This document shows positions 1 to 9,676 of a stretch of DNA of 64,000 nt, piece after piece. Source of the stretch: Bog-473 sp963737745 (GTDB lineage: Bacteria; Actinomycetota; Acidimicrobiia; Acidimicrobiales; RAAP-2). The notes beneath the pieces are model-generated. The model was not told the DNA's origin. It searched no databases and was given only the letters and a program-made list of their open reading frames with translations. Location of the stretch: positions 62,001 to 126,000 of the forward strand of contig CAVTTR010000004.1 of NCBI GenBank assembly GCA_963737745.1, in the 5' to 3' direction. The position numbers and the translations under genes were made by a program. How positions within the stretch are numbered: position 1 is the first letter of the stretch; each line of letters opens with the position of its first letter.

Positions 1-1
1 C

Positions 2-229
2 ATGCCTATGACTGACATTCCAACAACGACAAACCCTGTTGGCGCGGAAAAAGACCCCGACGACTGGGTGACAGGCGATGAGCCGATGACGGGAGCCCAA
101 GCTTCCTATTTGTCCACGCTGGCGCACGACTGCGGTACAGAGGTTCCCGAGAGCCTGACAAAGGCCGAGGCTTCGAAGCTGATTGATGAACTCCAAGGCG
201 AGAGCCCCCGCACGAAGGGGACCACTTAA
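2..229 (+). CDS. DUF3072 family small protein
   Basis: A 75-residue protein that matches my memory of the DUF3072 family: a short acidic N-terminus, then the core DDWVTGDEPMTGAQ, then a C-terminal half with LTKAEASKLIDELQ. The latter resembles a helical motif seen in several small actinobacterial and rhizobial proteins. Function is unknown. The protein has no signal peptide or membrane segment. A second ATG two codons downstream (position 8) is an equally possible start, and because the window begins here no ribosome binding site can be judged. Confidence 0.75.
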   Translation: MPMTDIPTTTNPVGAEKDPDDWVTGDEPMTGAQASYLSTLAHDCGTEVPESLTKAEASKLIDELQGESPRTKGTT

Positions 230-341
230 CCGAACGAGCCTTTGCACTCTCAAATCCGAGGTTCACCAGACGCCTAGAGGGGCTTACTCCCCACATCCTG
301 CCGGCCGCAATCTCGCCGGCGTTTGCGACCTAGATCTATCC

Positions 342-1370
342 CTAACGTCGACGATTCGCGGGCGCCATCATTTTGTTGGGCACTGTATTCGTGACCCCGG
401 GAGCGTTCGTTCCGGGCGGGCAGACCTCATCGATGGCGTCAAGTGTGGCGGCGTCGAGAACCACGTCAGAAACGGCGAGGAGTCCATCGAGCTGTTCCAT
501 GGTCCGGGGACCGATGATGGCCGAACTGATGGCCGGGTGCGCGTCCACGAAGCCGAGACCGAGTCCGGCCAGCGAGGTCCCCGCTTTAGCAGCGACTACT
601 TCTAGTTGCTCGACCAGGGCCAGCCGGGGATCCTGATCGGTGTCGATCGAGCCCTGCATCCGGGTGAACATCGAGCCTTCTGCATACCGTGAGCCGGCCT
701 CGGGAGCCTCGCCGCGGTGATACTTTCCAGCCAACCAGCCACCCGACAGCGGCGACCAAGGGATAACTCCGAGGCCGTACTTGCGCGCTGCGGGGAGGAC
801 ATCGTGCTCAATCGAACGCGCAAAAATCGAGTACTGCGGTTGCTCGCAAACAAATCGCTCGCTGCCGCGTCGCTCGGCCCTCCACTGCGCCTCGACGATC
901 TTGTCGGCCGGGAACGAGGAGTGACCGAGGTAGAGGATCTTTCCCTCGCGCACTAGATCAGTTAACGCCCCCAGTGTCTCGTCGATATCGGTGTCCCAGT
1001 CGTAACGGTGGATCTGGTAAAGGTCGATGTGATCGGTACCGAGGCGCTGGAGCGAGTTCTCCACGGCTTTGCGGATCCAGAGGCGCGAGCCGCCACGTCG
1101 GTTCTTCTCCCCCTTGAAATTGTTGAAGAACTTGGTCGCGACCACCAAGTCGTCACGCCGAGCCTTGATGGCCTTGCCCACAATGGTCTCTGACTCGCCG
1201 TCTGAGTACACGTCTGCGGTATCGATGAAGTTAATCCCCTCATCGATAGCTTTGTGGATGATCGCGATGCAGTCGTCATGATCGGCGTTGCCAAACCCGC
1301 CGAACATCATGGTTCCAAGGCACTGAGTTGAAACCTCGACCCCAGTCCACCCCAACTTGCGATATCGCAT
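342..1370 (-). CDS. Aldo/keto reductase
   Basis: A 342-residue NADP(H)-dependent oxidoreductase of the aldo/keto reductase superfamily, a cytoplasmic (beta/alpha)8 barrel. The catalytic tetrad can be read: Asp53 and Tyr55 in IDTADVYSDGE, Lys80 in VVATKFF and His121 in LYQIHRYD. The C-terminal half carries the expected SPLSGGWLAGKY and a cofactor-loop segment around IIGPRTMEQLDGLL. Length is normal for the family, and a GGGAG-like sequence lies about 10 bases before the ATG. It stands alone, upstream of the P450 on the same strand with about 200 bases between them. Substrate is unknown; members reduce aldehydes and ketones or act on sugars and xenobiotics. Confidence 0.9.
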   Translation of the reverse strand: MRYRKLGWTGVEVSTQCLGTMMFGGFGNADHDDCIAIIHKAIDEGINFIDTADVYSDGESETIVGKAIKARRDDLVVATKFFNNFKGEKNRRGGSRLWIRKAVENSLQRLGTDHIDLYQIHRYDWDTDIDETLGALTDLVREGKILYLGHSSFPADKIVEAQWRAERRGSERFVCEQPQYSIFARSIEHDVLPAARKYGLGVIPWSPLSGGWLAGKYHRGEAPEAGSRYAEGSMFTRMQGSIDTDQDPRLALVEQLEVVAAKAGTSLAGLGLGFVDAHPAISSAIIGPRTMEQLDGLLAVSDVVLDAATLDAIDEVCPPGTNAPGVTNTVPNKMMAPANRRR

Positions 1371-1570
1371 ATGTATTCGCTCCCTCAGACCCGCTAAGCC
1401 ATTGTCTTGTCCAGGCTACCGATGTGACCAGATTAGATGTCACGAAGAATGCGGGAGACCAAGATGCACTCGTCTTCCCAACCCGGCGTCCGAGTTGATG
1501 GAGTTCTCCCGCCCGTGCTGATGTCGTATTCCGTGGATTCTTTATCGAAGAACGTGACCTCGATATCCTC

Positions 1571-2779
1571 TTAGCCGGTCACGACAGGCAACTCGTCCCA
1601 GCCTCGGACGTTGGGCGTATGCGCTTGTACGGCTCGATCCCAATCCACCTCCCAATCAGGGAAACGGTTGAGGACCTCATCGAGAGCGATACGTCCTTCC
1701 AGCCGCGCCAGGGCTGCGCCGAGGCAAAAATGTATTCCGTACCCGAAACTCAGATGAGGGATTCTGGGCCGATTGATGTCGAATCTGTCACCATCGGGGA
1801 AGTGGCGCTCGTCGCGATTGGCTGACCCATTCAAGAGCACCATCACACTGTCTTTGGCGACGACCTGGCCATAGTGCTCGACGTCGTGAGTGACCCAGCG
1901 GGCCTGGACCGGTGAAGGTGCCTCGTAGCGTAGAATTTCTTCGATGGCGCTCGGCACCAAGGTGCGGTCTTCGACCAGCTGGCGCCGTTGATCGGGGTGC
2001 TCAGACAACAACTTGCCGGTCCAACTGATCAGGCGTGTGGTTGTCTCATTCCCGGCCCCTGAAAGCAGGGAGACGTAGGTCAATACTTCATCCCGGCTAA
2101 GCCTGCGCAATGTACCGGTCTCATCTTCGAATTCGGCGTTCAACAGCTCAGTCATGAGGTCGTCGGAGGGGTGCTCGATCCGCCAGTCGATGTACTCGGC
2201 ATAGATCACCCCAGCGTTTTCGAAACCGGCACCGCGCTCAGTCGGCACGAACTCCTCTCCCTCTTCGATGCGCTGTCCACCACCAAATCGGTCTCGAATG
2301 GATTGCTGGTCCTGTTCGGGGATGCCGAGGAGCATTCCAATGGTACGCATCGGCATGATTGCTCCCAGGTCCTTCACAAAGTCGAAACCTCCGCTGCCGA
2401 CAAGCGGATCGAGGGTGCGAGCGCAGAATTCGCGAACCTTGGCTTCGAGAGCCCCCATCTTCTTGGGTGTGAACACCCGAGACATGAGGCCCCTATGGAC
2501 ATCGTGAACCGGAGGATCCTCCATCAAGAACATTCCTGCCGGCATGGGGTAGCCCGCCTTAATCGCCTCAAGGGTAGAGCCCTTCCCTGAGCGGTAGGTA
2601 TCCCAGTCGATCATGGCCTTTTCGACGTCGTCGAACCGGGTCAGGGCAAAAAAGTCATACTTTTCGTTGTACCAAAGGGGCGCCTCATCTCGCATCCGGT
2701 GCCAGACCGAATGAGGGTCTTTGTCGATTATTGCGTCAAACGGGTCGTAGTAGATGGGAGACCGATCGGTCATCGTCAT
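1571..2779 (-). CDS. Cytochrome P450
   Basis: A soluble bacterial class I P450 of 402 residues from the chosen start. The I-helix oxygen-activation motif GAGNETTT lies at about residues 241-248, the ExxR pair is EEILR (Glu281/Arg284), and the heme loop FGYGIHFCLGAALAR contains the thiolate ligand Cys352. I chose the ATG at 2779 because a GGAGG sequence lies 6 bases upstream on the minus strand; a longer frame to 2923 lacks such support. The family resembles actinobacterial CYP123/CYP142-type enzymes that hydroxylate terpenoids, steroids or fatty acids. No ferredoxin or reductase lies next to it; the nearest iron-sulfur protein is the Rieske gene near 20 kb. Confidence 0.93.
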   Translation of the reverse strand: MTMTDRSPIYYDPFDAIIDKDPHSVWHRMRDEAPLWYNEKYDFFALTRFDDVEKAMIDWDTYRSGKGSTLEAIKAGYPMPAGMFLMEDPPVHDVHRGLMSRVFTPKKMGALEAKVREFCARTLDPLVGSGGFDFVKDLGAIMPMRTIGMLLGIPEQDQQSIRDRFGGGQRIEEGEEFVPTERGAGFENAGVIYAEYIDWRIEHPSDDLMTELLNAEFEDETGTLRRLSRDEVLTYVSLLSGAGNETTTRLISWTGKLLSEHPDQRRQLVEDRTLVPSAIEEILRYEAPSPVQARWVTHDVEHYGQVVAKDSVMVLLNGSANRDERHFPDGDRFDINRPRIPHLSFGYGIHFCLGAALARLEGRIALDEVLNRFPDWEVDWDRAVQAHTPNVRGWDELPVVTG

Positions 2780-3211
2780 GTGGGACCTCCTTAGACTTGG
2801 GGCCAGCTTTCCTTCAAACGTCAACACTGAGCGAGCGTTCGCACCCATACTGCCACCTGAATCTGACCGGAGCCGTGGAGGCTCCTTTCTCCGAGAAAAG
2901 TCGGAGTGGATGCCGCCTGGCAAGCCGGACTCTGACCCGAGGACGCGATCGCTACTTCGGGGTGTCCCCGCCAGAACGGGACCAGCATCGAGGGCCTACC
3001 CACTGTCGAGAGGTAGACCCGTACCAGCCCGACTAGTCTTGACCGGTACTGCAGCTGCCAACGCCCAGGATTGCATCACCGTCACCCACTCGATCCTTGC
3101 GATACATCCTCGGCCGTCATCGTTGCTCATGCCACCTCAGGCGGCGCCTGCTCACAGCGGACACTTAAGCCATGTTGGTTGGTGATCACACAAGTGGGTA
3201 GCACCCCCCGT

Positions 3212-3415
3212 ATGGAACAGGGCACTCTCGGACACGGGTTAGGCGTTGAAGAATGCACCAAAGGCACCGAGTCTTCCCATGAAGAGGGACCCGAAGAATC
3301 AGACGTCGATGCCGCTGTTGATCAGGACCTCCAGGCCACGTTTCCCACTAGCGATCCGTCATCGAGTTGGGCCGGCCCCGATGTCGAGCCGGAGCGACCG
3401 GAGAGCCCGTCATGA
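3212..3415 (+). CDS. Small acidic protein with FPTSDP motif
   Basis: A 67-residue acidic ORF whose middle (SDVDAAVDQDLQATFPTSDP) resembles the short motif of many uncharacterised bacterial small proteins that read like D..E..FPASDPPSW. Its TGA overlaps the ATG of the next small ORF in an ATGA arrangement, which suggests translational coupling and argues that both are real. No good Shine-Dalgarno sequence precedes the ATG at 3212, so the exact start is uncertain. No signal peptide or membrane segment. Function unknown. Confidence 0.45.
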   Translation: MEQGTLGHGLGVEECTKGTESSHEEGPEESDVDAAVDQDLQATFPTSDPSSSWAGPDVEPERPESPS

Positions 3416-3609
3416 CCCGGCTCATGGTTCATCTCTGCACTAAATGTGGAGAGCAGACAATCTGGACGCCTGATGGCCCTCTCCATGAAGGCAATATCTC
3501 CGACCATTTGGCGGACCCCGGACGCACCCTCACTCTCGAATGGGATGAGGAGACCGGGGACGTAGGAGTCACAAGCGACATGGGCGAACACTCCGAGAAG
3601 GATCTTTAG
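3412..3609 (+). CDS. Small hypothetical protein, coupled to the preceding ORF
   Basis: A 65-residue ORF starting at the ATG that overlaps the previous stop codon (ATGA). The product has one CxxC pair near the N-terminus (HLCTKCGEQ) and an acidic C-terminal half (LTLEWDEETGDVG). A single CxxC could be half of a zinc site or a redox pair, but nothing else supports either. I do not recognise a family. The overlap and biased amino-acid composition are the main evidence that it is expressed. Confidence 0.4.
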   Translation: MTRLMVHLCTKCGEQTIWTPDGPLHEGNISDHLADPGRTLTLEWDEETGDVGVTSDMGEHSEKDL

Positions 3610-3713
3610 TCCGGGAGAGGGACCTGTGATGCGCAATCCTTCTTCGCTGCTCGGCTCTGTGGCGTCGGTTTTGTCCATAGCGGCTGTAAAGCACCCGATG
3701 ACCGCGGTAGCTG

Positions 3714-4154
3714 TTATGCGTCGCCTCTCTTGCGCAGCATTTTCTCAATCTCGGCCACGTCGAGTTCTTCGCTGCGAATCATCTGGCGAGCCAGTTCTTC
3801 GAGCGACACACTGCGGCCTTCGTCGCTGAGGGCCAGTAGGCGGCGGTACAACTCAATGCCCCGGTGCTCTTGAAGCAACATCTCTTGAAGGATGTCATCC
3901 ACCGATGCGTGGTGTGTCCCGACCAGTTCACCAATATTGAGAGAAATATTGCCGCCCAGCGCAGTGACTTCCTCACCGGCTTGCACGGCATGAGCAAGAG
4001 ACTGCTGGGCCTGCTCCCGCATCCATCCCATGATTGGGATCCGGGCGTGTCCGAAAATCATGAGGGAATACTGCGTGAACCGGACGACGCCAGCAAGCTC
4101 CAGCTCGACGATTTTGTTCAGGGTCTCTATCGCCTCGGCCTGGTCTAACTCCAT
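3714..4154 (-). CDS. bfr: Bacterioferritin-like diiron protein
   Basis: A 146-residue four-helix ferritin-like protein. The carboxylate ligands expected of a ferroxidase centre are placed as in bacterioferritins: Glu in VELELAG (helix A), Glu and His in MREQAQQSLAHA (helix B), Glu/His in LLQEHRGIELYR (helix C) and Glu in IRSEELDVAEIE (helix D). It would store or detoxify iron in the cytoplasm. It is slightly shorter than E. coli Bfr (158). It lies 33 bases downstream of the dodecin gene with a GGGGAGGAAG ribosome binding site, so the two probably form one operon. Dodecin binds flavins, so the pair may be a stress/storage unit; that link is inference. Confidence 0.85.
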   Translation of the reverse strand: MELDQAEAIETLNKIVELELAGVVRFTQYSLMIFGHARIPIMGWMREQAQQSLAHAVQAGEEVTALGGNISLNIGELVGTHHASVDDILQEMLLQEHRGIELYRRLLALSDEGRSVSLEELARQMIRSEELDVAEIEKMLRKRGDA

Positions 4155-4187
4155 GATGTTCTTCCTCCCCGATTATTCGTGTGCTTC

Positions 4188-4402
4188 TTACGAAGGCTCC
4201 TCGAGCCGAAAGCCGACCTTCAGTGTGACCTGATAGTGACAGACCTGTTCGTTGTCAATATGACCCCGGATCTCGCTGACGGTGAACCAGTCCAGATTCC
4301 GCAAAGTCTTAGAAGCCCTGCGATTGCGCCCTGGATGGCGTCATCCACACCGACCTTCGACGTGCCAACAATCTCCGATATCGAGTAGACGTTGTCGGAC
4401 AT
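4188..4402 (-). pseudogene. Dodecin, single-base frameshift
   Basis: Dodecins are about 70-residue flavin-binding proteins that form hollow dodecamers. The first 27 codons read MSDNVYSISEIVGTSKVGVD and on to AIQGAIA in one frame. The rest of the classic dodecin sequence (RASKTLRNLDWF, then HYQVTLKVGFRLEEP) continues in the next frame and ends at a TAA at 4188-4190. Restoring one base near 4318 gives a 71-residue protein of normal length, so the lesion is a 1-base deletion. A strong GAGAGGAGGG ribosome binding site precedes the ATG. Upstream partner of the bacterioferritin. Either a sequencing error or a fresh knock-out; conservation on both sides favours error. Confidence 0.85.
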
Positions 4403-4753
4403 GCGGCCCTCCTCTCAAAGTGTGGAGCGTAGTCCCGCTGGGGCTCTGCTCACGGGGCAACACCCGCGGGCAACGGCCATCTACGCAACGCTCGTTAACG
4501 GAGAGCGCTACGGCTGTAGCGTCACTAATGGTGAGGCCGAAGGAAAGCAATTGCCGCAACTTTGATTCGGCATTAGCGGGTTGTGGGTGCTGACCCCAAC
4601 GTCGTGGCGAACTCCGGACCGTCTATGGACCCAAAGGGGGAGCTCACCGATCTTGCTCGACCAGGCCAAAAGCGGCAATGATCGGTGTCGGATAAATTCC
4701 CGGACTGGTTGTTCCGCTGAGCGGGTCGACGGTCCAGGGAGGTCGGGACAATC
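4403..4753. other. Intergenic region, no gene seen
   Basis: About 350 bases between the divergent dodecin and surface-protein genes. I see the dodecin ribosome binding site at its left edge and an AGGGAGG sequence near its right edge. The rest presumably holds both promoters; no convincing ORF, RNA or hairpin was recognised. Confidence 0.5.
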
Positions 4754-7749
4754 ATGCGTGGACATCGCAACCGCCAAGGACGACTGGAGTGGTTCACAAG
4801 ACGCCTAGGGGTGGCCATGGTGGCTGCGCTCCTTGTGGTGCTCGGAGGAGCGTTGCCGGCATCTGCGACCACCACAAGTATCAGCTTGGCCACCTCGGGT
4901 AGCCCGTCGCTCACGGGAGCCTCGGTCACCTATACGGCGATGGTGTCGCCCTCGCCGCCCGATGGGGAAACGGTCGCTTTTTCTGACGGTGGCAGCACCA
5001 TCTCGGCTTGTGCTGCCCAAATGCTCAGTTCGGGCGTCGCCACCTGCGCTGTGACCTATTCGTCGACGGGCAGCCATTCGATTACGGCTTCCTACGGGGG
5101 TGACGGAACTTTGATGCGGCGGGCCCGTCGAACACGGTGAAACAGGTCGTCAACGCACCCGCGACCACCACAAGTATCAGCTTGGCCACCTCGGGTAGCC
5201 CGTCGCTCACGGGAGCCTCGGTCACCTATACGGCGATGGTGTCGCCCTCGCCGCCCGATGGGGAAACGGTCGCTTTTTCTGACGGTGGCAGCACCATCTC
5301 GGCTTGTGCTGCCCAAATGCTCAGTTCGGGCGTCGCCACCTGCGCTGTGACCTATTCGTCGACGGGCAGCCATTCGATTACGGCTTCCTACGGGGGTGAC
5401 GGAACCTTTGATGCGGCGGGCCCGTCGAACACGGTGAACCAGGTCGTCAACGCACCCGCGACCACCACAAGTATCAGCTTGGCCACCTCGGGTAGCCCGT
5501 CGCTCACGGGAGCCTCGGTCACCTATACGGCGATGGTGTCGCCCTCGCCGCCCGATGGGGAAACGGTCGCTTTTTCTGACGGTGGCAGCACCATCTCGGC
5601 TTGTGCTGCCCAAATGCTCAGTTCGGGCGTCGCCACCTGCGCTGTGACCTATTCGTCGACGGGCAGCCATTCGATTACGGCTTCCTACGGGGGTGACGGA
5701 ACCTTTGATGCGGCGGGCCCGTCGAACACGGTGAACCAGGTCGTCAACGCACCCGCGACCACCACAAGTATCAGCTTGGCCACCTCGGGTAGCCCGTCGC
5801 TCACGGGAGCCTCGGTCACTTACAGGGCAACGGTCACTCCTTCGCCTAATGGAGGAACCGTTGCCTTCTCTGACGGCGGCAGTACCATCGGTGGCTGCGG
5901 GACAAGGTCGCTCAGTTCGGGTCTCGCCACCTGCGCTGTGACCTATTCGTCAACCGGTAGCCATTCGATCACGGCCACGTATGTCGGTGACGCGAATTTG
6001 TCGCTTCGGGGCCGTCAAACACGGTGACACAGGTCGTCAACGCACCAGCGACCACCGGTATCGCCTTGGCCAGCTCGGGCAACCCGTCGCTGGCGGGCAA
6101 CTCGGTGACCTACACGGCGACGGTAACGCCTACGCCCGATGGGGGCACCGTCTCCTTTTCCGACAATGGCGCCCCGATCACTGGCTGCGGTGCCAAACCA
6201 CTCAAGCTCCGGCATAGCAACGTGCGCAGTGACCTAGCCTCAACCGGCAGCCACACTGTCGTTGCTGTCTACGCCGGCGACCCAGCGTTCACCGCGTCAA
6301 CGTCTCCCCTTAACCCAAGTAGTGGAATCGCCCACCTCGGTTTCGTTGATCTCCTCTGCCAATCCCTCTACGTTCGGCCAGTCAGTCAGTTTTACGGCGA
6401 CAGTGACTCCATCCGGTGGCGGCACGCCAACGGGCAATGTGGAGTTCTTCGACGGCACGACGCTGCTCGGCACTGTCGCCCTCGCGGGTTCGGGTTTGTC
6501 CACGTCGGCACTCGCGCCCAACCAGGCCGAACTGACAACTTCCACGTTGAGCCAGGGGACCCACTCCATCACCGCCGTCTACAACGGTGACACGTTGGAC
6601 GCGCCGAGTGCGTCGTCCGCACTTGCCGAGGTCGTGAACGCCGCGACTCCCAAGCTGCCGGCGACGACCACCACCCTGACCTCGGCGACCAATCCGTTGG
6701 TCGTGGGTCACGCCGGGAGTCTGACTGCCACCGTGACGACGACTTCTCCAGGTGGCTCGATCACCGGATCGGTCCAGTTCTTCGACGGCAATATCTCGCT
6801 CGGCACAGTTCCGTTGACGGGCAATCAGGCGGTCGTATCTATCGAAGCGAAAGAACCCGGCACCTACGTACTGACCGCCTACCTATAGCGGCGACGCGGC
6901 CAATGCACCCAGCACTTCGGACGCCGGTGGATCAGGTGGCGCTCGGTCTCGGTCAATCGGGCACCCATGGCTATTGGCTGGTCGGGTCCGATGGTGGCAT
7001 CTTTACCTTCGGATCGGCGCAGTTCTACGGTTCGACGGGCGCCCTCACGTTGCAGCGACCCGTCGTTGGCATCACGCCCACGAGTGATCTCGGGGGCTAT
7101 TGGCTGGTTGCTTCCGACGGCGGCGTCTTTACGTTCGGCGATGCCGGGTTCTTTGGATCGATTCCCGGGTTGGGCTTCGCCCCAGCGGGGTCTGGTGCAG
7201 CCAAGAGGCTCAACGCACCTATCGTCGGCATGGTCCCCTCTTCGGACGGTGGGGGATACTTCATGGTGGGATCTGACGGCGGTGTGTTTGCCTTCGGCGA
7301 CGCCAAGTTCGAAGGATCATGCCCCGGTATCGGGGGGTGCTCCGGTGCCGCTGTGACCGTAATGCCCGATGCCACTGGTAACGGCTACTGGCTCGTCACG
7401 GCTACGGGCCACATCTATACCTTTGGAGATGCCGCCTACTACGGGGCCCCAGGGCCGCAAAATGTGCCAGTCACTTCAGCCGTGCGGACGGCCGGACGGA
7501 AAGGGCTATTGGATTCTTTTCTCCAATGGCGCCATCGCCGGCTATGGCGACGCGGCCACTTTGGGAGTCCAACGGGAGTCTTTGGGGGCCAGAATCCAGC
7601 CACGGCGATATTTGCCACGGCGGACGGCCAGGGGTACTGGGTCGCTTCCGCCAATGGGTCGGTCTACACCTACGGGGATGCACCAGTTCGAGGGGTCAAT
7701 GGCCGGCACCAGACTGAACGGAGCAATCATCGCAGCGACGGGATTTTAG
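4754..7749 (+). pseudogene. Secreted Ig-like repeat / six-bladed propeller-type surface protein, multiply frameshifted
   Basis: Reconstructed length is near 1,000 residues. It has a signal peptide (RR..., hydrophobic VAALLVVLGGALPASA, cleavage after ASA), then about seven Ig-like (Big_3_5-type) repeats of 90-100 residues with TSISLATSGSPSLTGASVTY at the start and GSHSITASYGGD at the end. Six C-terminal repeats follow, of the form GYWLVxSDGGxFTFGDAxFxGS, a propeller-like module I associate with actinobacterial exported proteins. Expected role: cell-surface adhesion or wall-associated protein. The frame changes near 5110, 6000, 6202-6236, 6305, 6886, 6940, 7485, 7560 and 7687, each by one base, while the protein sequence continues across every junction. 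That is too many for one expressed gene unless they are assembly errors; repeats make this stretch error-prone. Confidence 0.8.
4865..6050 (+). repeat. Four tandem copies of a 297-bp coding repeat
   Basis: Units start at 4865, 5161, 5458 and 5755. Units two and three appear identical base for base over 297 bases. Unit one differs by one missing C (hence 296) and one substitution near its end. Unit four starts the same and then diverges after about 65 bases. Each unit encodes one 99-residue Ig-like domain. Near identity at silent positions shows recent duplication or gene conversion and warns that the copy number could be collapsed or expanded by assembly. Confidence 0.93.
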
Positions 7750-8065
7750 CGGCTGCGGGCGGATCTATCCGCCACTCGGGTAAAGCAGTGAGGGCGTTGG
7801 CCGTACACGGTGGCGTTGCAACTGCCCGGATTCAGCATGGACGGCGGCGGGAATATGGTTTCGAGGCCCGCCAAACACACCGCCGCTTGGACAGCCGCGC
7901 TCAGCCCAGAAAGCGACGGGATGAATTGGGAGCACCGGCCCGTTGTCCCGACCGGCCCAATGGATGCTCGACTCAACTGGCACTCGGTGAACATCGTTGA
8001 CTACGATGAACACTGGAGTCGGGCAATCACGTCCGATCGGTGGCGAGGACTTTCGCTTCGGGCGC
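7750..8065. other. Intergenic region, no gene seen
   Basis: Roughly 315 bases between the end of the surface-protein gene and the convergent aldehyde dehydrogenase. Short frames here have no recognisable family features. No terminator-like hairpin with a T run was spotted. Confidence 0.45.
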
Positions 8066-9541
8066 TCAGTCCTCCCCGACGATGACGACCTTGGTCTCCA
8101 AGAAGTTGCGAAGACCCTCGCTGCTGCTTCCCTCGCGCCCGATACCCGACTGCTTGTAGCCGCCGAAGGCGATGCTGAAGTCGCCGCGCTTGGCGTTGAT
8201 GCCAACCGTGCCAGAGCGGATGCGCCGTGCTACCTCAAGCGCTCGGTGCTCGTCATCGGTAAACACCGAGGCGTTGAGTCCGTAGATCGTGTCGTTGGCG
8301 ATCCTGATGGCGTCCTCTTCGTTGTCGGCAGGAATGACGCTGAGCACAGGTCCGAAGATCTCCTCCTGCGCGATGGTGGCGGAGTTGTCGACGTTTCCAA
8401 ATACCGTGGGCTCCACGAACCAACCCCGGTCCAGGTGGGTAGGACGGTGTCCACCGGTGGCGAGTTTCGCGCCGCCGGCGATGCCCTTGGCGATGTAACC
8501 CTCGACACGATCGCGCTGACGATCGGTCGAAAGCGGACCCATCTGGCTCTGCGCATCGAAGGGGCTACCCACCTGCGTCTGCGAGAAGATGCTCGAGAGC
8601 GCTTCAACCATTTCGTCGTGTCGATCACGAGTGACGACGACACGAGTCAGCGAGTTGCAGGCCTGGCCAGTGAGGAATACCTCTTGGGTCGCGACAACGT
8701 CGGCCACCTTGCCGATATCGGCGTCGTCGAGCACGACCGCAGCCGACTTCCCGCCCAACTCGAGACTGCAGCGAGCAATACGCTCGCCGCACAGCGACGC
8801 GATGCGTCGACCCGCCGCGGTTGAACCTGTGAACGTAATCTTGTCAACGCGAGGATCGCGGACCAGTAACTCAGACGCCTCACGATTTGCCGTGACGACG
8901 TTGAGTACGCCCGGAGGCAGCCCGACCTGTTGCGCGGCGGCGGCGATCACGAGCCCTTCACCCGGGGCCTCCGGCGACGACTTGAGAACGACCGTGCAGC
9001 CTGCGAGCAGTGCGGGAGCGATTTTGTGACAGGCGAGAGTCAGCGGCCCGTTCCAGGGAATGATGGCCCCCACCACACCCACCGGCTCTCGTACCAGAAG
9101 CGCGCTGTCCCCGCCCCCACCAGGCGTGACCTCCTCCTCGAAGACAAACGTGTCGGCGAGGTCCGCGTAGGCGTACATCGTCATGGCCGCACCGGTGCCT
9201 GCACCGCGTGCGACATCGAACAGTACGCCGGACTCCCGGGGCCACAGCTGGCCCAACAACTCGGAGCGCTCCTCGATGGCGGCGCCGAATGCACGCAGGA
9301 CGGACGCGCGCTCAGCGTGGGAAAGGCGAGGCCACGGGCCCTCGTCGAAAGCACGACGTGCTGCGGTTACGGCCCGATCAATGTCGGGACCCAGGGCCTC
9401 GGCGACCTCGAAGAAGAGCTCCTCAGTGGCCGAGTCGATGACCTGGATCTTCGAGTCGGTGCTCGCCTCGACCCAATCTCCGCCAATGAACAGACGATCT
9501 GCATTCTCAATCGGTACATGGATTGTTTCGGTCGATGACAT
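8066..9541 (-). CDS. NAD(P)+-dependent aldehyde dehydrogenase
   Basis: A 491-residue aldehyde dehydrogenase of standard length that oxidises an aldehyde to the acid. The active-site Cys295 sits in TGQACNSLTR and the general base Glu261 in LELGGKSA. The cofactor signature FTGSTAAGRRIA and the oxyanion segment IIPWNGPL are present, and the C-terminal oligomerisation strand follows GGYKQSGIGREGS. The ATG has an AAAGGAG ribosome binding site. It is divergent from the DHA2 exporter; the 174-base gap holds two overlapping palindromes. Sequence features fit the broad-specificity semialdehyde or aromatic/terpenoid aldehyde group; the substrate is unknown. Confidence 0.94.
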   Translation of the reverse strand: MSSTETIHVPIENADRLFIGGDWVEASTDSKIQVIDSATEELFFEVAEALGPDIDRAVTAARRAFDEGPWPRLSHAERASVLRAFGAAIEERSELLGQLWPRESGVLFDVARGAGTGAAMTMYAYADLADTFVFEEEVTPGGGGDSALLVREPVGVVGAIIPWNGPLTLACHKIAPALLAGCTVVLKSSPEAPGEGLVIAAAAQQVGLPPGVLNVVTANREASELLVRDPRVDKITFTGSTAAGRRIASLCGERIARCSLELGGKSAAVVLDDADIGKVADVVATQEVFLTGQACNSLTRVVVTRDRHDEMVEALSSIFSQTQVGSPFDAQSQMGPLSTDRQRDRVEGYIAKGIAGGAKLATGGHRPTHLDRGWFVEPTVFGNVDNSATIAQEEIFGPVLSVIPADNEEDAIRIANDTIYGLNASVFTDDEHRALEVARRIRSGTVGINAKRGDFSIAFGGYKQSGIGREGSSSEGLRNFLETKVVIVGED

Positions 9542-9676
9542 GTGACTCTCCTTTTGCCCACAAGAATCCTCTGTTGAGGAAGACTAGCGCCCAGTTCGAG
9601 CACCCGTCGATGGCGCGGTGCCATCTCTGCTTACGGGAGGGTCCTCCGATGCGCATCTAGGGAACTGATGTCCAAT

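Noticed and set aside
4865..6050. CRISPR-like array
   Set aside because: Repeats are 297 bases, contiguous and coding for Ig-like domains, with no spacers.
7997..8824. Plus-strand ORF over the aldehyde dehydrogenase
   Set aside because: No family features; the minus strand carries the intact dehydrogenase motifs.
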